Origin: Harmonia axyridis
Lineage: Eukaryota > Arthropoda > Insecta > Coleoptera > Coccinellidae
Length of the DNA stretch: 64,000 bases
Direction: 5' to 3'
Assembly (NCBI RefSeq): GCF_914767665.1
Contig: NC_059505.1
Coordinates: 33,291,506-33,355,505 of the forward strand
The notes beneath the pieces were generated by a model. It worked only from the letters and a program-made list of their open reading frames with translations. It was not told the origin of the DNA and did no database searches. The translations under genes were made by a program, and so were the position numbers. This document shows positions 54,934 through 64,000 of the stretch, in pieces (position 1 is the first letter of the stretch; each line of letters starts with the position of its first letter).

Positions 54934-57385
54934 CATTTTTCTGAAAAGCACGTGAGAAAGGACGTACAAATAAAGAAGTCGGTGGGAGATTGACGAGATT
55001 TATATTTCTGTGCTTGAAGTCGATCGGTCGTTTTATTGCCTTCTCTAGTTTTACAAATTATTTCGGTTACCTGATCTTGGTTTTGTCGTTCGATGCGACA
55101 GAAAAAGTGTGAATTCGTGAAAACGCTTGTAAGAAGATAAATCACCTTTGGCAGTATGCGTATAGAAGATGCAGATTGAGATTGAATTGTTAGCATGTCT
55201 TCCAGGCATCGGAGATGGACATGTTGATATCTATTGTGAACATGGGATATAGGTGTTGGATTCTACAATACTCAACAAATAAGGATGAACAAATATTTCT
55301 AAGGGATCCAATCTTCATCGGGTTAGTTGAAATGGAGTATGGTTGAAGCAGGTTATGTAGGAATATTTTCATCTCAACTACAGGTTATACTCAAGAGATT
55401 ATCATCAGCAACAAAATCACCAAACAGCTTCATTCATAATTAGCATGAAAAACCTTTAAGAAGATTATTGGGCCCAGATTCGTTCCTTGAGGTATGCCGG
55501 ATATTACACCTATTTCATTATCGATTTTCACATACCTACTATGTTCTATCGTTATCATTTTTCTGGGAAGCACTTGAAAAAGATATACAAATGAAGAAGT
55601 CGGTGGCAGATTGACGAAATTTATATTTCTGTGCTTGAAGTCGATCGGTCGTTTTATTGCTGTCTCTAGTTTTACAAATTATTTCGGTTACCTGATCTTG
55701 GTTTTGTCGTTCGATGCGACAGAAAAAGTGTGAATTCGTGAAAACGCTTGTAAGAAGATAAATCACCTTCGGCTGTATGCGTATAGAAGATGTAGATTGA
55801 GATTGAATTGTTAACACGTCTTCCAGGCTTCGGAGATGGACATGTTGATATCTATTGTGAACATGGGATATAGGTGTTGGATTCTTCAGGACTCTGCAAA
55901 TAAGGATGAAGAAATATTTTTCAGGAATCCAATTCTCAGCAGGCTAGTTGAACTGAAATATGGTTAAAGCAGGTTATGTAGGAGGATGATGATCTCATCT
56001 ACAGGTTTCACTCAAAAGTTTATCATCAGCAACAAGAACAACAATCAGCTTCATTCTTAATAAGCATATAAAAACCTTTAAGAAGATTATTGGTCCCAGA
56101 TTTGTTCCTTGAAGTATGCCGGATATTGCACCTATTTCATTATCGATTTTCACATACCTACTGTGTTCTATCGTTAACATTTTTCTGAAAAGCACGTGAG
56201 AAAGTAAGTACAAATAAAGAAGTCGGTGGGAGATTGACGAGATTTATATTTCTGTGCTTGAAGTCGATCGGTCGTTTTATTGCCGTCTCTAGTTTTACAA
56301 ATTATTTCGGTTACCTGATCTTGGTTTTGTCGTTCGATGCGACAGAAAAAGTGTGAATTCGTGAAAACGCTTGTAAGAAGATAAATCACCTTCGGCTGTA
56401 TGCGTATAGAAGATGCAGATTGAGATTGAATTGTTAACACGTCTTCTAGACCTCGGAGATGGACATGTTGATATCTATTGTGAACATAGGACATAGGTGT
56501 TGGATTCTTCAGGACTCTGCAAATAAGGATGAACAAACATTCCTTAGGAAATCCAGTTTTCATCGAGCTAGTTGAACTGGAATATGGTTGAAGCAGGTTA
56601 TGTAGGAATATGATCATCTCAACTACTCTGTGACAAGATAAACAATAAGCTCCATTCAAACTTAGCATAAAAGCCTTTATTGGCCCCAGATTCGTTCCTT
56701 GAGGTATACCGGATATTACTTCTATTTAAATATCAATTTTCACATACCTACTATGTTCTTTCGTTATCATTTTCCCGAAAAGTACTTGAGAAAGGACGTA
56801 CAAATGAAGAAGTCGGTGGGAGATTGACGAGATTTATATTTCTGTGCTTGAAGTCGATCGGTCGTTTTATTGCCGCCTCTAGTTTTACAAATTATTTCGG
56901 TTACCTGATCTTGGTTTTGTCGTTCGATGCGACAGAAAAAGTGTGAATTCGTGAAAACGCTTGTAAGAAGATAAATCACTTTGGGCTGTATGCGTATGGA
57001 AGATGCAGATTGAGATTGAATTGTTAACACGTCTTCTAGACCTCGGAGATGGACATGTTGATATCTATTGTGAACATGGGATATAGGTGTTGGATTCTTC
57101 AGGACTCTGCAAATAAGGATGAACAAATATTTTTTAGGAATCCAATTCTCAGCAGGCTAGTTAAACTGAAATATGGTTAAAGCAGGTTATGTAGGAGGAT
57201 GATGATCTCATCTACAGGTTTCACTCAAAAGTTTATCATCAGCAACAAGAACAACAATCAGGTTCATTCCTAATTAGCAATTAGCATATATAACCTTTAA
57301 GAAGATTATTGGTCCCAGATTCGTTCCTTGAGGTATGCCAGATATTACACCTATTTCATTTTCGATTTTCACATACCTACTGTGT
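54934..57385 (-). repeat. Four tandem units of about 620 bp derived from RT sequence
   Basis: The anchor CATTTTTCTG (or variant) recurs at 54934, 55556, 56178 and 56768 (periods 622, 622, 590), and the last unit ends near 57385. On the minus strand each unit begins with NDRTQ/IEHSRYVKIDNEIG, then SGI-QGTNLGPIIF (the RT motif) and, in one unit, LVADDKLLSE (RT YADD-like). It continues through non-coding sequence to a block reading RLQAQKYKSRQSPTDFFICT. Open frames of 87-164 codons recur in the shared block, but each unit is interrupted, so coding is not maintained across units. The right edge joins directly to the RT pseudogene. Confidence 0.93.
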
Positions 57386-58605
57386 TCTATCGTTTTTATT
57401 TTGTGAAATGTTTTTTATCTCGTTTGGTAGTTTGTTGAAAGCTCTTATACTCATGTAGGTAGGACTTTTTTCACTTAATGTTAATCTATGTGTTGGGAAA
57501 GTTATGTCTTAAGTTCTTGTATTATATGAATTTATATTTTTGCTTGTGAATTTGCTCCTATTTTTATGTAAAAACATTAAACATTCGAACAAGTAAAGAC
57601 CATACACTGTTAGAATATTTTTTGATCTAAATCTTCCTCTGCATGATTCCCTAAATCCCAATTTGTATATTACCCGAATTGCTCTCTTCTGTAGTAAAAA
57701 TATTCTTTCCAGATTCTCATTTGTTCCCCAGAAAATGATTCCATATTTGTAGGTGGCTTCAAAGTTCCCAGAATATACTACTCTCAAGGTGTTCTCATTC
57801 ATATACTCGGTGATTGATCTCAGTGCATAACAATTTTTGCTTAATCTTTTTGATATTATTTCTGTGTGTTGACGCCAATTCAGAAATTGATCAATGTAAA
57901 CGCCAAGAAACTTGACATATTCCGATAGTTGAAAATTATTATTCGATAAGGTTACTGAATCTGACTTTTGTTTCTGTGATCTGTTTGTATCAAAAAGAAT
58001 AAGTTTAGTTTTATTTTCATTAAGGATCAAATTGTTTTGGTCAAACCATGACTTTGATTTTATGAAAATTTGGTTTGCTCGTCTTGTTAGTTCTTCAAAT
58101 TCTTCTGCACCAGTTAATAAATTTGTGTCATCAACGAAATTGACCATGCTACCTTCATTATCTTGGATTATGTTAGCTAGATCATTAAGATATACTAGGA
58201 ATAGTAGGGTACTAGTGACACTTCCTTGATCAATTCCTATGGTTCTCATTAATAGATTTGATTTAGTCTGGATATTGTTTTGTGTGATGGAAACTCTCTG
58301 CTTTCTGTTGGAAATATAGGACTTGAGCCATTCGTTTGTATTTCCGCTAATACCATATAATTCCAATTTCCTAAGAAGATGTTCTCTGTTCAGTGAGTCA
58401 TAGGCCTTAGAAAGGTCGAGGAATATACCTAAAGCCATATTCCTGTTTTCTAGAAATTCTAAAACATATTGTACAAACTGAAAGATTGCTGTTTGTGTAG
58501 AACGTCAATGCAGGTATCCATGCTGTTCTATCATTAAGCGGTTATGTGATAATAGGATTCTTTTAACTATGAAAGGATTACGTCTATGTTCACTCAGAAG
58601 AGCAT
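57386..58605 (-). mobile_element. CR1/L2-like non-LTR RT fragment
   Basis: On the minus strand the fragment starts near LSHNRLMIEQHGYLH and RSTQTAIFQFVQYVLEFL, passes a frame break at about 58500, and continues in the long frame 57509-58438. After a further frameshift it reads PTHRLTLSEKSPTYMSIRAF and NKLPNEIKN. The order RSTQTAI, FLDLSKAYD, QG, DD, then FNKLPNEIK is diagnostic for CR1/L2-group polymerases. Cut on the 3' side by the tandem array. Confidence 0.85.
57509..58438 (-). pseudogene. Reverse transcriptase domain, 310 codons
   Basis: Motif A is FLDLSKAYD (residues 6-14, catalytic Asp 8). The motif B region is GIDQGSVTSTLLFLVYLNDL (68-87), where GVPQGS-LGPLLFL is usual, so Pro and Gly are substituted. 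Motif C is FVDDTNLL (101-108), retaining both Asp. The thumb contains YVKFLGVYID (about 173-182) and KYGIIFWG. The C-terminal part contains KRAIRVIYKLGFRESCRGRF. The frame is open for 310 codons, but the upstream and downstream coding is shifted out of frame, so it is a decayed piece of an ORF2 normally of about 900 residues. Confidence 0.88.
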
Positions 58606-58700
58606 TTGTCCAAAAATCGTTCCTTGAGGTACGCCCGATATTAGTGATATTTGAAAAATCACTAAACGAATGAAAATAGTGAGTAGAGGGCACAGAACAC
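58606..58700 (-). pseudogene. Second RT motif fragment abutting the RT pseudogene
   Basis: On the minus strand, shifted from the longest frame, it reads ISLISGVPQGTILDKC, another copy of the SGVPQGT-LG motif. It resembles the start of the tandem unit (sequence around GTTCCTTGAGGTA). It lies at the 5' edge of the RT fragment, so array-like sequence flanks the RT on both sides. Confidence 0.6.
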
Positions 58701-60164
58701 AACCTAATTCGTACTATCTTTAATCTTCTGTTAGGTTAACAGATGTCTCTGAATGTCATGATAGAAAACATTAAACAAACTAAACTTCACCTGAGTAGAG
58801 ACTTAGAGAGAACCGTTATGCTAACAAAAATTTGAACAATGCGTTTGAGTCGACTCTTTTATTGTCTTGCAAATTTTCGCAGTTGTTTTGTAAGCCCTTG
58901 CACGATGATCCCCATACAGAAAATCAGATAGCAGAAATCGATCGCAATATCATAAACAGGTTATGCACGTCCATGTTCATAACGCCAATAGGTAAATCAG
59001 GAAAGAACAGTGGGCACGGTCGTAGATATCGAATGATATAAATATCATTGTAATGGTAGTAAGTTTAATGTTTATACCGGACACGGTTGGGCTTCTTACG
59101 AATTGAAATTGCCCATAAAGTATAACACAAGGAACAAATAACGTTCTTACGTGTATTACGCTATTTTCAGGCTGCTTCTCATGCGGTATATTTCAGACGC
59201 ATTGTATTCTGGGAGATAGGATCTGGTCAATTGATAGGATTATGTTGCACTTTGAGAATGTTTTTATTCCGAGCCAACAGAACAAGGTGAAGTGGTTTTG
59301 AAGGTGTTGAGAATTGGTGGTGCCATCTGTGGAGCTACTTTTAAGTACCACCATCACATATTTGTCCTACATTATTAATAAAAATTTCAATATTTGATTT
59401 AATGATGATTGTAAGAATTATACAGGGTGCTTCACTGACATGGCCTATTAGACGTTTGTGGAAAACTAATCATATTTTTAGATTTCTACAATTTCCGGTT
59501 TTACCGGAAAATGGCACACTCTGTATATTATTGGCATCATTAGTATATTTATGGAAATTTCAGAAATATGCCATACTGTGGGTATGAACTGAATGGTTCA
59601 TGAGTTGATGAGATTCTTATGAACAAATTGGTGGTAACGAGCACTCACATTTTTTTGAATATTTCTGCAGAAAAAGTTTTTTTCGAATAAATCTTTTTTA
59701 TTTTCGATTCCGGAAATACGTACTATTATAAGACTGTTTGCGGTTTGAACGGGAAATATACAGGGTGTTTATCAGAAGATCATGAAGTTGGATAAGTCAA
59801 ATTCATCAAAATTCAAGATTTTCAAATTAGAACCAATATTTTTTATTATATCAGTCAATTTTACGTATCAAAAGAGGGAGGATTACTTAAACATACTCTT
59901 TACCTAGAATGAAAACTTCAAAAATTTTAGAGGAAGAACTTTAAATGCAATTTCTAACTGTGTGGAGTAGTCTGTGACATCCGGAAAACACAGAAAGTAA
60001 CTAAAATTCGATGGCCCGATAACTTAATTGAACATATACACTTCATTTTATTATTCAGTGAAGGCTTATGTCACACTTCCCCACGAGAGTACAGGGTGTT
60101 CCAAATTTGATGCTCACTGAAAGAATCCTGAAGAACAATAAGGCTTTGAAAATAAATCTTCAAA
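58701..60164. other. No gene; CAGGGTG motifs
   Basis: TACAGGGTG occurs at 59421, 59759 and 60090. Chance frames only. Confidence 0.45.
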
Positions 60165-60850
60165 GACTCCTGATTTTTGTTTTCGAAATAATAAGATATC
60201 ATAAAGCAGATCATAGTTATCTTCATTAATTCTCAAGTAACTGAAAAATGATTGTTTAAAATATTTCGCTATATCTTGGTTTTGTTTGAGATATCCAAAA
60301 AAATTTTAAATGTTTTTTCTTCAATTTCATTATTTTTATGTTACTCAAAATAGATCATAAAAATCAATGTGGAAGATATAGAAGAGAGTTAATGTTTTTA
60401 AATGATTTTATATGACTTGATTACAATTATACAATAGACACAAGATGAATAAAATCTCGGAATAAAGGAAAAATATTAATAATAAATATAATGAAGGTGT
60501 CCCATCAAAAGAATGTCGAAAAACTCAATATCTTTGAAATGGAAGACATTTTTGAAAAACCAGTAAATATGGGGTTTTCCATTTGAAAAACACCCACTAT
60601 CCTCTTTATCTCTAAAGCGTTAATTGATTTTTATGATCTGTGATGAGTATCATATAAACTACAAAATTACTGAAAAAAAAAACGTTTTAGAATTTTTCGA
60701 ATATCTCAAACAGGAACCATGATACAGCGTAATAGTTGAAACAGTCATTTTTTCAGAAACACCCTGTAACTTGAGAACGAATCGAGATATCCATGGTTTG
60801 CTTTTTGATATCTCATTATTTCAAAAAAAGAGATCGGTGGTCCTTGAAAA
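60165..60850. repeat. Long imperfect inverted repeat
   Basis: The left arm (60165-60365) and right arm (60640-60850) pair imperfectly through AATAATAAGATATC/GATATCTCATTATT, TTCTCAAGTAACTG/CTGTAACTTGAGAA and TTTGAGATATCC/GAATATCTCAAA blocks. CAGGGTGT and ACACCCTGTA motifs occur at or near the arms (60091, 60759). No coding sequence. Probably two opposed copies of one repeat or a foldback transposon. Confidence 0.75.
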
Positions 60851-62706
60851 TTGTTCCTCTAAGTCTTATAGTTCTTATATTTCTTGTAATACTTTGATAA
60901 AAGTTATGTTAACATTAACAAGACCTGTTTATTGATTCAGACATCGAATTGATGTTATTAACTTCGGTATATAAAGAAAGAGAAATATATATATATTTTT
61001 TAATAATTAATTATGTATTTGCGTTTTTGAGGCAATAAATGAATAAACTTTGATATATGTGAGGAAATAAAAATGATTGACTCAATTATTCATTTGAACT
61101 GTTGTTGTAATAGCCTTCGTAAACTAAACGTAAATCTATGATTCGGCATATAATGCAGCGCTTTTTATTCGACATTTTGCTGGTCCAGCGCATTTAACAG
61201 CGCTGACTTTCCGACTTGCCCCTTATTTGCGCAGTATTCAAATTCGAACGTTACACTGATTGTTGAAATCTCAAATTCAAAAATTAGTCGTTGATAAATT
61301 AGACAGCGTGTTTGCAATAATACTATTTCTTGAGAATTTTAGCTATCATTATTTACTCGTGGCATAACGTAATATTATAGTAGCAGTAGGTATGTATTTT
61401 GAAAATTTTACAAAGTTTATGGAACGAAATGTGAATAAGGTCTTCTCTAGCACAACACAAACGAATCCTCGAAATTCAGGATTGAAGAACAAACAGCAGG
61501 TCTTCTTGGATTAAATTAATCTCATCACGTGTGCAACACGATACGCATTCTCATCCCAGTCAAAAATTTAATGAAATCTTAAATACCGTAGCTAATCAGA
61601 TAAGATCTGATGGCCGCTGTTGGTTATATCAAGATGTCAAACTGGGAGAAAAATACGACCCAGTACAGGCAACCCCAAAACGTAAAAAACCCTGTCTGGT
61701 CCGAGACGTCCGAAGGAAGATGTATTATGCATGTGCCCCACGGGGGGGCAAACCATGAATAAATAAACGCGTGAATTTTACACAATTAACAGGTAAAATA
61801 AACAAAAAATCCTATTAATTTACCGGCAAACAACCAATCAGAAAGGTATTTGACGGGCGCCGTCTTTTTTTTTCAAACCGTTCTGATTGATGCGCTAAAT
61901 GATTGTTGGCTTATTAACTTGTTAAACAAGCCAGTCTCGGGAGAAAAAGAACTGTCGATTCATCACAGACGTTTAACAGACGAACACAGAACTTTGTTGA
62001 TTCGAAACTGACTACTAAACTCACATTCAATAAGGTTAGTATTGTTGCTTCAGCCTCTAATGAGGTGTATTTGAGAATGATTCAACTTAGCCCCCCCTCT
62101 ACTTCTCTATTTAAGAGTTCTTAATTATCACCAAGTATAGTATCCATGGAATTCCTCTGAACGATAACTGGTTTTTTATTAGTTTATGTGCCTACCTGTT
62201 CAGGAGAAGAATAGTTGAAATTAACGATGCTTATAGATGCTAAATCATCTTTATTAGGGAATTATAAAGTTGTTCGAGCTCTATTGGTCAGTGACTTATG
62301 CATAATACGTGGCGAGTTGAAAGAGTATTTTATTGATCAATTAATACAATATGATTCATTAGGTGTCTTTTCTTAGTAAAAGGTGACAATAGCGGTTTTT
62401 GCGGTTTTTCCTACATATATTACCATAATTTTTGTTTCAATTATTCATTGAATTGAAAATTGCTAATATTCAAATGAATACTGTCGTCACTATATCACTG
62501 AATAAGTCCTAGTCCTGGCACATGGATAGCACCACCAGAGCTATACCACTTTTTTCTATTGTTAGAAACAGAATTTAGAAGATATGTGTCAAAATTTCTG
62601 AACATAGATTTTAGTCTGGACCGAGGTATTGAAGGTTGAGTGACGCTTGATATAATAAAACACTGTTTTTTAATAGAAAAAATATTGTGCAATGGTTGAT
62701 ATATAT
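60851..62706. other. No recognised gene; GC-richer patch 61550-61760
   Basis: A 76-codon frame at 61531-61758 (ends YYACAPRGGKP) lies in a patch unlike the AT-rich surroundings. No domain recognised. The patch contains GATAAGATCTGATGGCCG. A minus-strand frame at 62495-62794 runs into the next mariner and has no domain. Confidence 0.4.
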
Positions 62707-62708
62707 GG

Positions 62709-64000
62709 TGTACAACTTTGCTTCCGCCGTTTCGCAATAAATGTCTGTAGCAGTAGGTGGTAGTCGAAATAAATAGATCGTACCTAGATGTCATACAAAA
62801 AGCTTAGGTATTTGTGAACAAAATGCCATCGAAATATTAGTCGATTTGTATCTGCATCATAAAGTTATTCTCGATTAAACATGTCAGCTGACCAGCCAAA
62901 CTTCATTTGCGGAAGGTTTTAATTTTCTTATTTGATATGAAGAAATCTGCGTCTGAGGCTCAGATAAATAAGGAATTTGGCAAGTTTTTGAAATAATTTT
63001 GTTGATATAAATCGTGGAATTCGAAAGCTCATTCACGTCATTTGCAGTAGGTTTCAATTTTCTACTTTAATATGAAGAAACTGAGGTTCATCGAATGCTC
63101 TAAAATACCTATGGCGAGGCCGCGATTAGTGAAAGAACGTGCCGAGAGTGGTTTCAATGCTAGAAGAACAGTGATTTTGACGTCGAAGACCAGCATGGCG
63201 GTGGAAGAGAAAAGGTTTTCGAAGATGCCGAATTGAAGGCATTACTTGATCAAGACTCGTGTCAAATGCAATAAAAATTGGCAAGATCATTGGGAGTCAC
63301 GCAACAAGCCATTTCAAAACGCCTGAAAGTCATGGGAATGATTCAACAACAAGGGAATTGGTTGGCGTACGAGTGATGCTGAACGGCGTTTGTTTGCTTG
63401 TTAACAGCTGCTTGCAAGGCAAAGACGGAAGCGATTTCTGCATCGCATTGTGATTGAAAACAAAAAAGGGTTCATTACGATAATTCCAAGAGCAGAAAAT
63501 TATGGGGATTTACCGGCTATGCTTCCACGTCGACGGCCAAACTGAATATTCACGGTTTCAAGGTCATGCTCAGTATTTGGTGGGACCAGCTTGGCTTAGT
63601 GTATTATGAATTGTTAAAACCGAATGAAACAATCACAGGCGATCGTTATCGAACACAATTAATGCGTTTGAGCCAAGCATCGAAGGGCGAACTGCCGCAA
63701 TACAACGAGAGATATGATAAAGTAATTTTACAGCATACCAGCTCGACCCCGTGTTCCGGAAGTGGTCAATACATACCTGGAAACGTTGAAATTGGAAGTC
63801 TTGTCTCACTCGCCGTATTCTCCAGATGTTGCTTCCTCGAGCTATCACTCGTTTCGATCAATGGCACACGGCCTGGCTGACCAGCACAAGAAATTAGATC
63901 GATTGGTGGATCGCTCCAAAAGATGACCAGTTTTTCAACGCGGGATTCATACGCTACCCGAAAGATGGAGGAAAGTAGTGGCTAGCGATGGAAAATACTG
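62709..64000 (+). mobile_element. Mariner, 5' complete, runs off the window
   Basis: The 5' terminal repeat TGTACAACTTTGCTTCCGCC is present. The transposase start region appears twice: at 62937 (MKKSASEAQI) and again at 63072 (MKKLRFIECS frame), after the repeated GGTTT-AATTTTCT leader. So the first part is duplicated by about 135 bp. Then come LGVTQQAISKRLKVMGMIQQ, QGNW, SKVMLSIWWDQLG-like, YYELLKPNETITGDRYRTQL, a damaged HDNARPHV region, and PDVASSSYHSF in which the third catalytic Asp is lost. Several frameshifts. The sequence reaches VASDGKY at the window edge, so only the 3' repeat is outside. Confidence 0.87.
63566..63880 (+). pseudogene. Mariner transposase fragment
   Basis: 105-codon frame whose first half reads MLSIWWDQLGLVYYELLKPN and ETITGDRYRTQLMRLSQASK. 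It then shifts out of frame near the second catalytic motif. Same subfamily as the 1425 and 24721 copies. Confidence 0.82.

Noticed and set aside
55995..56668. Minus-strand frames of 72 and 164 codons in the tandem array as genes
   Set aside because: They begin and end in different tandem units, are interrupted elsewhere in the array, and derive from RT-containing repeat sequence.
61531..61758. 76-codon frame as a small host gene
   Set aside because: No homologous family recognised and no promoter or splice evidence. Kept only as part of a GC-richer patch.

Overview
The window looks like intergenic or deep-intronic chromosomal DNA from an insect. The evidence is an AT-rich background, no bacterial-style gene packing, one Pol III-type nuclear tRNA gene, and a dense load of decayed arthropod transposons (Tc1/mariner, hAT, several non-LTR clades). 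The mix would suit a beetle, but that is a guess. I find no convincing complete host protein-coding gene. Almost every recognisable protein motif belongs to a transposon and is broken by stops, frameshifts or deletions.

Layout. 0-5 kb: an orphan reverse-transcriptase (RT) motif, a 5'-truncated mariner, and a DD41D Tc1/mariner element carrying a 135-bp hairpin MITE with a TAA target duplication. 6.5-11.2 kb: short fragments of a second DD41D family, a hAT end with an internal duplication, non-LTR pieces and a Tc1-like relic. 11.3-17.2 kb: one of two copies of a TIR-bounded repeat, a 28-bp tandem repeat, a palindromic MITE, a hAT-type non-autonomous element with an RTE 3' end nested in it, and Himar/irritans-type mariner relics. 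18.5 kb: a 12-bp minisatellite. 19.8-20.4 kb: a DD41D relic interrupted by a 150-bp foldback with a tRNA-like core. 22.6 kb: an apparently intact tRNA-Ser(GCT).

24.5-31 kb: mariner and hAT relics, plus a single exon with a splice donor (29570-29697) that resembles the first exon of a YqaJ/SWIM-type arthropod protein. 32-43 kb: more non-autonomous hAT copies with 8-bp duplications, the second TIR-bounded repeat copy, an RNase H/zinc-finger non-LTR tail, and a three-unit tandem repeat of about 490 bp. 43.5-45 kb: a head-to-tail junction of two different mariner subfamilies. 46-49.1 kb: a three-level nest, with a non-LTR retrotransposon (intact ORF1) inside a DD41D element inside a hAT element. 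49.2-51.6 kb: a non-LTR 3' end and a mariner with both terminal repeats. 53-58.7 kb: a hAT copy, then four tandem units of about 620 bp derived from RT sequence, abutting a decayed CR1/L2-like RT. 60.1-60.9 kb: a long imperfect inverted repeat. 62.7-64 kb: a mariner running off the end.

The genes do not form a pathway. The window is informative as a layered insertion record: nesting order, target duplications, shared internal deletions and RT-derived tandem arrays can all be read directly from it.
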